Of a stretch of 64,000 nucleotides of DNA, positions 21,706 to 32,296 are shown piece after piece. Within the stretch, counting starts at the first letter, position 1, and the number at the start of each line of letters is the position of its first letter. The DNA comes from Entoloma clypeatum (Eukaryota > Basidiomycota > Agaricomycetes > Agaricales > Entolomataceae). The notes under the pieces were generated by a model, which ran no database searches, was not told the origin of the DNA, and saw nothing but the letters and a program-made list of their open reading frames with translations. The position numbers were made by a program, and so were the translations under genes. The DNA is taken from positions 3,472,001 through 3,536,000 of the forward strand of contig OY751486.1 in NCBI GenBank assembly GCA_963565915.1, written 5' to 3'.

Positions 21706-24700
21706 ACGACGCTAAGTCGCGACCCTTATCTATTAAACGGACTGGCTTGCCTTGTATGACTGCAGACAATAGAACCTATGTCATCCCTGCCAAGTGAGCC
21801 GCTGCGTCGACTAAGATTGTGAAGGGAGATAAACCTCCGAAAAGACGAGAAATCAGGCTGTTAGCTCAGCTCAAAACATGACGAGGACCAAAGGTTATCC
21901 GACCTGAGGTTGACAGTGGATGTGAATGCACATGCATCCATCCCAGAATAGTACACGAACAGAACCTCCCCACGTGAGGAATACCACCCATAGCAATTCT
22001 AAATGCAGATGGATCACCAAATCGACAACAGAAAGCGAGCCAACTTGCCAAAGTCAAACTGGATTTGGGAGCACATCAGGAAACCATGGAAGCAATGGTA
22101 CTGGACATTGGGAGAATGGACATGCTCTTGGGACATGACTGGTTGGTACACCACAACCCCACAATCAATTGGACAACCGGCGCGGTAACATTTAACTGGT
22201 GCCCAACAACATGTCGAACCAAACACTCGGATTTCAGGATTAACCTTAATGGTTGCAAACACCGGGTTCGCATGGTTGAGGTGTGCGACAAAGATGCACC
22301 CAAAAAGTCGGATCAGAAATGGAAGCCTGGAGACCCTATTTTGGAAGCTGTCACTCCCACACCACCTCCCACAACCAAACGACCCTCATATGTTGAACGA
22401 TTTGCTCATCTCTTTGAGAAAGAGAACTTTGATAAGATCCCAAAGGAGAGGGAATGGGACCATGGTATTGAACTTACACCAGACGCACCAAAGGAACTAG
22501 GGGGAAATACATATCCTATGACGCAAAAGGAACAAGAGGAATTGGACGCATTCATTGACAAGGGTCTAGCAACAGGAAAGATCCGCCCGTCCAAATCCCC
22601 TTACGCCTCCCCTTGCTTCTTCATCAACAAGAAGGATGGCTCCAAATGATTGGTACAAGATTACCGCATGGTCAATAAATTCACGGTCAAAGACAAGTTC
22701 CCACTCCCACGAATATCCGATCTCTTGGACGTACTGAAAGATGTGGTCTACTTCAATAAAATGGACATCATGTGGGGCTATAACAACGTCCGGATTAAGG
22801 AGGGCGATGAATGGAAAGCCGCCTTCCTCACCAGTCGAGGATTGTTCGAACCATTGGTCATGTTTTTCGGTCTTTGCAACTCCCCGGGAACGTTCTCTCA
22901 AATGATGGCTAGTCTATTCCGGGACCAGATCCGCCGACGTATCTGCGTGATCTACATGGATGACATCATGGTTATTGGTAAAACCAAGGAAGAACTCGCG
23001 CAAAACACCAAAGAAATCCTACAGATCCTATCGGACAATGATTTGTTCCTAAAGGAGAAGAAGTGTTTATGGGAAGTAATGAAATGTCCTATATTGGGAT
23101 ATGTGGTTGGTGAGGGACGTGTTGAGATGGAAACTGAGAAGGTGGATACAATTCGAAACTGGCGAGCACCCACATCAAAAAAGGAAGTTCAGAAGTTCCT
23201 TGGATTGGCTAACTTCTATCGACGTTTTATTGAAGGGTACTCAAACATCGCGAAACCTCTCACCATGCTCACAGGCGGTACGGCATTTACTTGGGGACCA
23301 ACAGAGCAGCAAGCTTTTGAAGGTCTCATATGGGCAATTACATCGGCACCAGTCTTGGCATTACCGAAACCAGAGGGACAGTTCAGGGTTGAAACTGATG
23401 CATCGGGCTATGCAATTGGAGCAGTACTCTCTCAGAAGCAAGACAACAAATGGCACCCCATCGTGTTCTTGTTGTGGACCATGTCTGCGGCCAAACAGAA
23501 TTACGAGATATACGACAAGGAACTCCTGGCGGTTGTGGAAGCATTAAAAGATTGGAGACACTATCTGCTCGAAGCCAGGGAACGTTTCGAAATCTTGACC
23601 GATCACAAGAACCTGGAATATTTCCGTTGTCCTCAGGACCTGAATCAACGACAGCGACGCTGGAAAATGAAGTTACAAGACTATGACTTCGAATTACGGC
23701 ATGTGCCCGGCAAGACCAATGCGAAAGCGGACATCCTATCACGCTTACCCTGGTATGAAGCGGAACTCGAACCACAGGACAGTGACCAAATGCTCAAGGA
23801 GGGACTATTCTTGAAACGGTTGGAATCAGAAGATGTGGTACAAATGGAGATGTTCACGGAGGAACAATTCTTTGAAGGGGGTGAGACATCTGATTCCATC
23901 AAAATTGGAAACATCACAACGATCGAAAACCCATGGATCACATGCATCAAGGCTTCGAACCGCATGGAGACAGAAGTAGCGCAGGGCCTAAAAAAGAATC
24001 CTCATTGGTATCAGCAGGAGAATGGGATCACCTATGCAGGAGAACGAGTCTATGTCCCGCCAGATCCACAATTACGACAAGAATTGATGTTCAAGTCACA
24101 CGATGCACCAGTGGCTGGACATCCAGGACAGTACCGGACACATGAACTCCTCACTCACACCTACTGGTGGCCTACCATACTGCATGATGTGAAGAAGTAC
24201 GTGAAGGGTTGCGACACTTGTCAACGCAACAAGATTAACCGACAAAAGCGACATGCTCCGCTACATCCCCATGCAGCACCAAGTCACTCATGGGAAGACA
24301 TAGGAATCGACGTCGTGGGACTGATACCAGAATCTGATGGAAAAAACACAATTCTGGTCATCACGGATAGACATTCGAAGATGCTTCACCTCATTCCGAC
24401 AACCGTGGAACTATCAGCTGAAGGATTAGCCAAGATCTATCGGGATCAGATATGGAAGCTTCATGGAATCCCCAAGAAGATCATCAGCGATAGGGGACTG
24501 CAGTTCGCCGCAAAGTTCATGGGGATACTCTGCCGCATGCTAGGGATCAAGAGGAACCTGTCCACCGCATACCACCCACAGACTGATGGACAGGCCGAGT
24601 GATCGCATCAGGAGACGGAAGTGTTCTTACGAAACTTTGTCAACCATCTACAGGATGATTGGGCTGAATGGATCGCAATCGCAGAGTTCCAGTACAATGA

Positions 24701-25355
24701 CAAAGAACATCAGGCAACGAAGCACACCCCATTCTACCTCAACTACGGTTTACATCCATGGAAGGGAGAGCTCGTGTTAGAAGATACCAATCCAGCTGCC
24801 AACGACTTCTTGAAAAAACTCAAACAGGCACGAGAAGAAGCCAATGCAGCGCTGAAACAAGCACAGGATCAGATGAAGAAGACAGTTGACACACGGCAAA
24901 GTCCGTCTCAGAACTACCGCATCGGAGACAAGGTGTGGCTGGAAGGGACTAACATCAGGACTGATCGCCCCTCAAAGAAACTTGATGCACTCCGACATGG
25001 ACCATTCAAAGTCCTAGAGAAGAAAGGAGCTAGCGCGTACCTTCTTGATCTTCCGAAGACTTGGAAGATGATTCACCCTGTGTTCAACGAGACCCTGTTG
25101 TCACCATATGAAACTCCGAAGTACGCCATCCAGAAAAAGAAACCAGCCCCTGATCCGATCATCGTCAAAGGATGAGAAGAGTACCATGTGTCTACGATCC
25201 TAGACTCTCGAAAGTTCCACGGAAAGATCCAGTACCTCGTCCAGTGGGAAGGATATGGTCCAGAAGAGAACACATGGGAACCTCGAGCTAATGTTCAGAA
25301 CGCTCAAGATTTGATCCGTGATTTCCATCGGCAGAACCCGTCTCGTCCACAATAA
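21706..25355 (+). pseudogene. Pol of element A: protease, RT, RNase H, integrase, chromodomain; three in-frame TGA
   Basis: Upstream of 22065 a damaged protease can be seen (VDSGCECTC near 21910). From 22065 one frame runs to the TAA at 25353-25355 with TGA at 22647, 24600 and 25173. RT has DKFPLPRISDLLD, WKAAFLTSRGLFE and the catalytic CVIYMDDIMVIG; then RNase H VETDASGYAIGAVLSQ. The integrase has a zinc head (HDAPVAGHPGQYRTH, CDTCQRNK) and core D-D-E marks (GIDVVG, ISDRGLQF, DGQAE). The C-terminus is a chromodomain ([33 protein letters not shown]) that would direct integration to marked chromatin. The first two TGA codons sit where the family has Arg (SK*LVQDYR, AE*), pointing to CGA-to-TGA change. 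The element is dead unless these codons are read through. Confidence 0.9.
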
Positions 25356-25493
25356 AAGACGAGTTCTCAAAACCCATGGCAGTATCGACCTCATCAGTCA
25401 ACCACACACCGAGTTCCCCGCTCTAGTCTTTTCCCTGCCCAATATAGCCACCCCATTCTTCTTTTACAGTATCTCTCAACCATCCTCACCGCC

Positions 25494-25865
25494 ATGTCAA
25501 ACACCATCGTCACCTCCACCTCCACCACCGACATCAACCCCGCCATCGCCGCCCTTATGAACGAAGCGCTCTCCATGAGAGACCAAATCCATGCCCTTGA
25601 AACTTCCCTCGCCGACCTCCTTCATCGCAAGATGAATATCCGACTTCATTCGTTGTCCAATCTCCCCATCGCCCCAACTCCCGAAGAGAAACAAATTCTC
25701 GGGAATTACACCAGCACCCTCGTCATCAAAAATCGACGTATTCGGCTGGCCATCAAAGGCCTTGAACTAGCCGTAGCCATCAACGAGGAGTTGATATATG
25801 ATTGGAGCCTCAAGGAAAGTCCGAACTGGTCCGATCCTGGCAACAACAAGGGATGGGGACAGTGA
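25494..25865 (+). CDS. Small sense ORF between pol and 3' LTR of element A
   Basis: The 123-residue frame from ATG 25494 to the TGA before 25866 is fully open although gag and pol are broken. It starts MSNTIVTSTSTTDINPAI and has a helical segment (ALMNEALSMRDQIHALETSLADLL) that could form a coiled coil, then PTPEEKQILGNYTSTLV and a C-terminal helix. There is no signal peptide and no membrane helix, so it is not envelope-like. I do not recognise the family. Its place, 138 bp after the pol stop and 34 bp before the LTR, is that of an accessory gene, presumably expressed from a spliced or internal RNA. It could be a chance frame, but codon use is regular. Confidence 0.55.
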   Translation: MSNTIVTSTSTTDINPAIAALMNEALSMRDQIHALETSLADLLHRKMNIRLHSLSNLPIAPTPEEKQILGNYTSTLVIKNRRIRLAIKGLELAVAINEELIYDWSLKESPNWSDPGNNKGWGQ

Positions 25866-25899
25866 CTCTGTGAGGACACAGGGCTTGGAGAGGGGAACA

Positions 25900-26150
25900 T
25901 GTTACGGACTCTACGGTATGAGGACCACATCATATCTTTTACTTATCGGCCCGACTCGGCGCCCTCTTACGAACTTACTATGTCTAATGTCTACTTTCGC
26001 AACCTTCGATTCCCAGTCTGACTCACTACATTACTTCGTCATCCCCTTTAGTATACTTTGCTCCCGCGCTGACTCGCTTTCCGCAGTCAGCTTACTCATT
26101 GTACATAGCCCTCCGCAGTCACCTGACTCATGCGCATTGCCTTCCACAGT
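25900..26150 (+). repeat. Truncated 3' LTR of element A
   Basis: This aligns base for base with 19647-19897. The six differences are 25929 (G to A), one C/T in CGGCCYGAC, and one each in TTYGCTCC, GTCRCCTG, GCAYTGCC and TCCRCAG. The last 150 bp, with TATA box and R region, are missing. Confidence 0.93.
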
Positions 26151-29144
26151 TGTCCAAGGACCAGGTCAATGCTGTCGGCAGCTGCATTGAATGCGCTCGA
26201 AAGTCCTGTCCCAAGAAACATGTACCGCTTGTACTGGACGACGCGGTGGACAAGTGCAAATCATCTCACACCGCTGGCTCTGGTGCCAATACAAAGACAA
26301 ACATGGAGAAGTTCAATGACGCTGGCCTCATGGCACTTGTGTGCCATCATGACATCCCCTTGTTTGCCACAAATATTGACACTCCTGGAGAACAACAGAA
26401 GTATGCTGTCACATTGATTGAACATCTTATGACGTTTTTACCTTCGAATGTGACTGTCACCATCCTCTACGATGTTGGATGTGTGCTGGACCGTAGCCGA
26501 CAACTGGTAAGACGTACTTCATGGACATCTGAACTGATTATTCATTGACTACAACAGTACAACATTTTATCTAGCAATGTCACCGACCGCCTGATTTTTG
26601 CCACGAGTGCAATGCATGCATACGCTCATCAGTGGTCATGTCAGCTGATATACAACCCATGTCTCAGGCAAGGTTTAGGACTTACCGATGGGGAGGGGGT
26701 TGAAAGGCTCTGGTCATGAATGCAGAAGCTCATTGGCATCACACGAACATCTGGAGTAGGTCTCGTCTGCATCGCCATGGCAAATTTACTGATGGTGTTC
26801 CAGAGAGCGCGATGAATTTGGATGATCGACCATCAGCTGGTATCAATTGGAAGTGATTTGCGCAACGATCTTGGTAGTTGGATACATCGAAAACTGAAGA
26901 AAGGCATCGAGGCCCAAGGGAAGCAAGCACGGCTTGGGGTGACTGCTTGTGGTATATCTGTGGAAGTTTTGCGGGAGGAGTGGAAAATGCAGCAGGCCGC
27001 ACAGTTATCAGTCCGAGCACATAAGTATCTTTCCCCCTCGGATGCCCTGTAGCTGAGCATCCCCCCAGATGTGCCTGTTCAGCTCAAAAAAGAATTGGAC
27101 ACTGTACTCGCACTGCAAGGTGATCTCGATACGGTCGATACTGCAATCGAATCAACACAAACCATCATCTCGAAATCCGACCCTTCGCCAGGTTCAATAC
27201 AACTCCTGGAAAGCCTACAGGGTACTCACGACCGCCTCAAGAAGAAAGTAGAGGCGCTCTATGCCTCCTTGAATGTTCATGACTCCTTTCCAAAACTTCT
27301 TGGCATCGATCTTGACTTTGTTCGGATCCTGCTGATGGCCCGTGATCTCAAGATCAATATCCGAAAACATGCAATTGGCAGCTTCTTCGAATGGAACAGA
27401 CTAGACCAAGCTGCCAGAGGTCGAGAACAGGCGATCAGTAAGGAAGCATGTCATCCATTATGTGAAATTTGCCTTCACCTGTTCAATAGGTACCAAACTC
27501 CATCAAGCCACTCGCAAAGCCATATCCAAGCGCAAGCCTGCAATGATGCACGCAATTCAAAAGTTCAACGGCTATTGTGCGCAACTGGAGGAAATGTACA
27601 AACCTGAATGGCATATTCCACTCCCTGAACCCTTACTGACACAGCTTGTGCTCTTGTGTGAGAGTCCTCATTTGATGGAGGATGTTTGGATCATGCGTTC
27701 GGAGGGAGAGGTCCCAAGATGGCTTGAAGATCCAGATGTGCAGGATGGTATTTGGTGTACGCTGAAGCTCGACAGGTGTCTTGAAGAGCGTCGCCATCTT
27801 GGAGTTGAGGCGGATAACCTCTGTAGATGGTTTGGTAGCGAACTTGCGGCAGTCGAGTTTGCCATATCTACACTATCAAGTAGGTTATTCTCCTTTCTTG
27901 CCATCAAAAATACTGACCCCTCGTTAGATATGTCTCTTTGCATCATCCTCCAGCAATGCCGAACCCACCTTTTGAACCTCAGGCCACGGTGGTCGGTACC
28001 ATCTCTGGTTTTGGAAGCCCGGTACGATGCTCATATCACCGGTTTGACAACGCAGCAATATACCTTCATAACACCCTCCATACCAAAGCATGAGACATGT
28101 GTCATACTAGACGAACTTGAAGATGATACAACGGCAGAAGAACCTCCGCCTCCACCCCCACATAGCTCCTCAGAACCTCAAGACGATGCTGCGGAGATTC
28201 TTCGAACAGTTGACATTGACGACAGTGACGCCGCTCTTCTCGCCGACTATCTTTCTCATGCCGCAGATATCACAAGCGAGGTAGAAACTCCAGAGGACAC
28301 CGTTGAAGCCATCGAAGCCAGAGTCGAGCTCATATGGGACTTACCAGTATGTTCCTCTGTCTTGACTGTCAGCTTGACAACTGATGTTCCTAGGCTAACT
28401 ATCTAGAACATGGGAACCTCCTCAAGTGCCTCTGATTTCAGAGCATCATTGATTTCGCATCACCCCAGTTGACGCGTGTTTTCCATCACCCCCGCGGGCG
28501 CATCATCTTTGAGACGCACGACACAGCTATCATGCAATCTCACTGCGTGCTTGAACGATGTGTGTCTCAATGGTCTCGCAACACTCCTCCTCGAAACCTT
28601 CTCCCATCCTTCAAATCCTGCATCTATCCATGCATCGCATTGTGTGCTGTTCACAACGTACAATCTTCCCATGATCCGATATAAGGCATCAGATACAGAA
28701 GTCTGGCGATGCATCTGTTTGTTGGGATACTGGTCAAAGACTGTCTGGATTCTCCTGATACACCGATCACGCCCAGCCGAACATTGGGTCGTCTGCATCA
28801 TCTCTACCAACATGCGGGAAGTATTCCTTTTTGACAGTCTTGCTGAACAGCACCACTGGAAGCGCTAAATCAAGGAAGTAATAAAGCTCATCATCCGACT
28901 CACCCTTCTCGCAAACATCCACGGACATCCACTTCATATTGTGACAGATGAAGGTTGGACCGCCCGGCCTATATCGGTAGTGAGAAGACAATGGAACGGC
29001 GTCGATTGTGGAGTATGGGTTCTCGCAACGATAATAGCAGTATTACATGGCTGTCATGCCCCAGGGATTGCAGAGAACAACATGGTAACTCTACAACAAC
29101 TATTAGCACAGCATATCCTGTCTCTCCCACTCCTCCGTCCATAA
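26151..29144 (+). pseudogene. KDZ-family transposase relic with C-terminal Ulp1-like (C48) protease domain
   Basis: The frame enters at KDQVNAVGSCIECARKS and carries KDZ transposase landmarks: GLMALVCHHDIPLFATNIDTP, VTVTILYDVGCVLDRSR (catalytic Asp region), HAYAHQWSCQLIYNPCLRQG, and DGEGVERLWS with the catalytic Glu. A TGA at 26717 follows, where Arg is expected. Next come a helical middle part (LKKELDTVLALQGDLDTVD, DLKINIRKHAIGSFFEWNRLDQA) and a Pro/Asp-rich linker. The end is a Ulp1-like peptidase: VCLNGLATLLLE, AEHWVVCIIS (His), VFLFDSLAE (Asp), RRQWNGVDCGVWVLA (Gln and Cys). Frameshifts and stops separate the parts. The N-terminus with the first catalytic Asp is absent because the sequence abuts the broken LTR at 26150. 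DNA transposition role by family; the copy is dead. Confidence 0.82.
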
Positions 29145-29819
29145 TGACAATGTTATTTTTGGTTCCCCATATAAAATGACATACAGATGATACACCTCTC
29201 GGATGACCCAGTTCCTCCACAGATGCGCCATGGTAAGCTCCCAATGTCCATCATCATAGTCGGCAATGAAGCGCTTTCCTATCTCCCACTCCTCAATCAG
29301 TTGTACAAGGCCCTCCTTCGAAGGATGCTCCTGGAGTTGTCTGTCCCGCTCCTCCTGCATCCGCAACCGCCTTTCATGCATCACCTCTACCAATCACAGA
29401 GTGTACTCCCTCTCCGACCTTGAGTCCGATGGTGGACCGCCAGGGTATGGAGGACCCAATCCCATCTCGTCGAGGCTGTCAGAACTGTTGTGGGCTTCCT
29501 GAAAGAGGTGCGCGGCTTCAGGAAGGGCTTCTAGGGCTTCATTCAGCAACTCGGATGGTAGTACAGGTGGTTCTGGTGCTCTCGTCATCGAAGTTGATGA
29601 TCCTTGCCACCCATGTGCTTTCCAATAGGCCTTCAGATGCTGCTTTGCTATGACATCACGACCCCTGTAGATATTTCTGGATGAAATTCTGTCTTTGAAG
29701 AGAAAGAGAACATACTGAGGCATAGCCTGCCACTCCTGTTGTTTTGCCTTTGCATTGGACAGTCGCTCTGCAAGAGTAAGTGCTTTTGGATGGCGGCCCA
29801 TGGTGAAGAAGGAGTTCAA
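29103..29819 (-). pseudogene. Partner ORF convergent with the KDZ transposase, one in-frame TGA
   Basis: On the minus strand, MGRHPKALTLAERLSNAKAKQ begins a basic N-terminus followed by LFKDRISSRNIY and RDVIAKQHLKAYWKAHGWQ, a Pro/Glu-rich linker and LDEMGLGPPYPGG. A TGA at 29396-29394 interrupts it. The same frame goes on with VMHERRLRMQEERDRQLQEH, WEIGKRFIADYDDGHWELTM and HLWRNWVIREVYHLY. The joined length is about 238 residues. The opening motif (PKALTLAERLSNAK) resembles small basic proteins that sit beside transposase genes in mushroom genomes, from memory only. It ends within 42 bp of the transposase end, so the two genes converge, as in a two-gene DNA transposon. Function unknown. Confidence 0.55.
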
Positions 29820-30569
29820 ACATGGATTGCTAATGAAATCTTGATTAAATCCTTGCCATTTTCATGCACCTTCAATGAGCAAATTAGTTTCTCATGGAAA
29901 GTCTAGGTACGAGACATTCATCGCCCCTCGGGTGAACTCCACCAGTGAACTGGGGTCTTGTAGGCTGAACGGTGAAGGATCCAAGAGGGGGGCTGTTTTA
30001 TTCTGCAGACGATTGGTTGATCCAAAGGCCTTCTTTTGTGGGGGTTCACGCGCGCTGTTCCCTTTCTGGAGGCAGCACCTGGCTTTGGATCAGATCCCCC
30101 ACCCAATAAGGCAGCCATCGCCGATCAGCTGTTCAGCAGTCCAAAAACGGAACTTGAGGGCCGGTTTATTCAGATTGCCTTCTTTTGCGACAGTTTGTGC
30201 ACAATCGTCCGCACTATTTCCTTTCTGGAGGCAGCGTCTGCAGATTCATTACCCAATAAGGCAGCCATCTCCTCAATGTTGAGCATTTCAACGTTGAACC
30301 TTTTAACATTGAACCTTTTAATGTTGAGTGACTCCCTGAGGCCCAGGAGGACAGTGCGAGTTTGAACCCTGATTACATATCTCATCAATGTCCAGAACAT
30401 GTGGCGATGCTTCCACATCGCATCCTCAAGCCTCAAGGCTCATTATGTCATTAGGCTGTCTTACTGCGTCACCAGGCTTCCACACCACATCCTCAGGCAT
30501 ATCTACATCCACGGGCTCTCCAATGTGTTCTCCTGCCGCTACAAGTAAGAAACATATCAAATGTCCAAT
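29820..30569. other. Non-coding DNA left of element B with an internal degenerate duplication
   Basis: Two diverged copies of a unit containing CCTTTCTGGAGGCAGC and ACCCAATAAGGCAGCCATC lie at about 30020-30120 and 30175-30270. At 30281-30325 the words CAACGTTGAACC, AACATTGAACC and AATGTTGAG repeat. No gene is supported. Element B was inserted at 30569/30570. Confidence 0.5.
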
Positions 30570-31102
30570 TGTCACGTAGCGTGTTTCTCAACGTCGGACG
30601 AGTCGGAGCGGAGTAGCGGAGGAGCGGAATGCGGTAAGTGCAACGTTGGCAGAAAGGACCTGGCTTCAACTTGTGCGTTGCGCCCCACTCTTTGATGTGG
30701 TCCTCGATTTCGGATTGGCGGATGTCGGATGAGCGGATGAGCGGATGAGCGGAGGTGACGGAGAGAATGCTCAAAGGCAAGTAGAGACGGATGCGAATGA
30801 GGTGTAACGTATGATATTTGAACTGAGGTTCTACGACAGGTTTGTACACTATTTATAGTAGACTAGAATGATCAGCATTACTATAAGTGATGTGCAGATA
30901 TTGGAGTTGACCATCGGAACATTCGGAGTACGGAGAGTAACAAATGAAAAGTGAACAACATATGTCTACTTGTAAGTATGGTTGAGATGTTACGTAGTAG
31001 AAGTATATTCAATATAAATAGAATGTTGTTGGAGCGGATGTCGGAGCGGATGAAATGTCGGAGTCGTCGGATAAGTCGGATGTGAACCGTATGGTTATGA
31101 CA
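30570..31102 (-). repeat. 3' LTR of element B (533 bp)
   Basis: Reads the same as 37315-37847. In element sense it contains TATAAATA and, about 35 bp on, AGTTCAAATAT (plus-strand 30814-30824), the self-primer sequence. It is rich in TCCGAC/GGAGCGGATG-like words. Confidence 0.95.
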
Positions 31103-31117
31103 GTATTTCCCTCTTAG
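31103..31117 (-). promoter_or_regulatory. Polypurine tract of element B
   Basis: In element sense the bases just before the 3' LTR read AAGAGGGAAATAC. The same tract in variant form (AAGGGGGAAATAC) precedes the LTR at 46165, supporting its role in plus-strand priming. Confidence 0.7.
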
Positions 31118-31233
31118 GGCCGAACCCTGAGGCCCAGATGAGGTAATCCACGTGACCGTTGGTTGAAAAGCTTTGTGCGTGATCTTTCTCTCTTGTCACC
31201 CAACCACAACATCTATCCCGACGCCTATCCGTT

Positions 31234-32252
31234 ATGTCCGCTGAAAACTCACCCCTCGCCGCTCTTCGTGCTGAAAGGGAGCGCCAGAAGAAGGTCACCG
31301 AAGAGTTGGAGAGGAAACTGCAGGAGGCAGAGGAGCGCGCAAAGGAAGATGCAGAGCGCGCGGAGGCGAAGAGGGTGGCGAAAGAGCGGAGACGAGCAGA
31401 GAGGAAGGCAGAGAAGGCGAAGGCGAAGGAACCGGTCGCGGGTGCGGGTGCGGATGCGGAGGCGGATGCGGATGCGGATGCGGCGAGTGCGGAGGTGAAG
31501 AAGGTCCGGCTGCAGGGGGTTTTCAAGAATATGCCTGCGAGTTACGAGCAGGGGAAGGAGGATTGCACCTCCTGCTTGAAAGCGGGGGACTTGTGTTTTT
31601 GGCCATCGGAGTGAGTTTTTCCTATTTCTTTATACACTTCGTTATTAACTTGTTCTTTAGGAATGACAATGCTTCGTCGTGCTGGCGGTGCCAGCGTTTA
31701 AAACGAAGCTGCAGAACGGGAGCGGAAGCGGAGTCGGAGGTGAAGCGGAGGATGACCAAGGCGGTGAGGGTCGGAAAGGCTAAGGTGGCAGGTGCTGCGA
31801 CGAAGAACGCGAAGGTGGGATCGTTCAAGGGAGAGGGGACCGCGGAGGGATCGCGGATAGCCGCAGCGTCGGAGGAGCCGGAGTTCATGCCGGAGGGGTT
31901 TGGTCCGCCGGAGGTGGTCATAGGCACGGAGGTGGTGAGAGGGCTTAGGAGCATGATAAGGGAGATGCGGCTGATAAAGGCGGAGTTGAAGGAATTGCGG
32001 GAGATCAAGGAGCTTTTGACGGTTATCGCGTGGAGGGAGGATTCGGAGGCTTCGGAGGAGGGATCCGACGAGGACGAGGATGCGGAGGAGTATGATAGGG
32101 TATTGGAGGAGTTGGGAAGGGAGGTAGAAGAAGAAGCAGAAAAAGAAGAAGAAACGAAGAAGCGGAAGCGGATGGAGGAAGCGGAAGAGGAATCCGGATC
32201 GGAGTGGAACGAGGAGACGGAGGGGGTATCTAACAAAAAACAGCGAAAGTAG
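31234..32252 (+). CDS. Zn2Cys6 zinc-cluster protein gene, spliced, antisense inside Gypsy element B
   Basis: This gene runs opposite to gag-pol, between pol and the 3' LTR. Exon 1 is 31234-31610, intron 31611-31660 (GTGAGT...TTTAG, 50 nt), exon 2 31661-32252; the product is 322 residues. Residues 10-65 are a highly charged heptad-like coil, followed by an Ala/Asp repeat (ADAEADADAD). The cluster is C111-x2-C114-x6-C121-x11-C133-x2-C136-x6-C143 (CTSCLKAGDLC, CWRCQRLKRSC). That is the fungal Zn2Cys6 DNA-binding spacing, and it forms only after splicing. A second helix (MRLIKAELKELREIKELL), an acidic stretch and a basic end (KKRKR, NKKQRK) suggest a nuclear protein. The frame is clean. The pol stop is 44 bp beyond its stop, so the genes converge. 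The target and purpose are unknown; regulation of the element is a guess. Confidence 0.85.
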
Positions 32253-32296
32253 TTTTTTGTTAGTATAAAATTTTAATAGATTTTCTTTTCTTTTTG

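Larger units (their letters stand above)
19647..26150 (+). mobile_element. Ty3/Gypsy chromovirus element A (Tf1/sushi-like), inactivated, 3' LTR truncated
   Basis: The 5' LTR is 19647-20047, starting TGTTA and ending TAACA. It is followed by a self-complementary primer site, a frameshifted gag with two CCHC knuckles, a pol with three in-frame TGA codons, a chromodomain, an extra sense ORF, a purine tract (GGAGAGGGGAACA), and a 3' LTR beginning at 25900 that breaks off at 26150. The two LTRs align without gaps over 251 bp with six differences, five of them in CpG context. The 3' truncation joins directly to the KDZ relic. Confidence 0.93.

Noticed and set aside
31622..32236. A 204-codon Ser-rich minus-strand frame opposite the Zn2Cys6 exon 2
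   Set aside because: It is the low-complexity shadow of the acidic, Glu-rich coding strand; the plus strand has splice sites and a defined domain.
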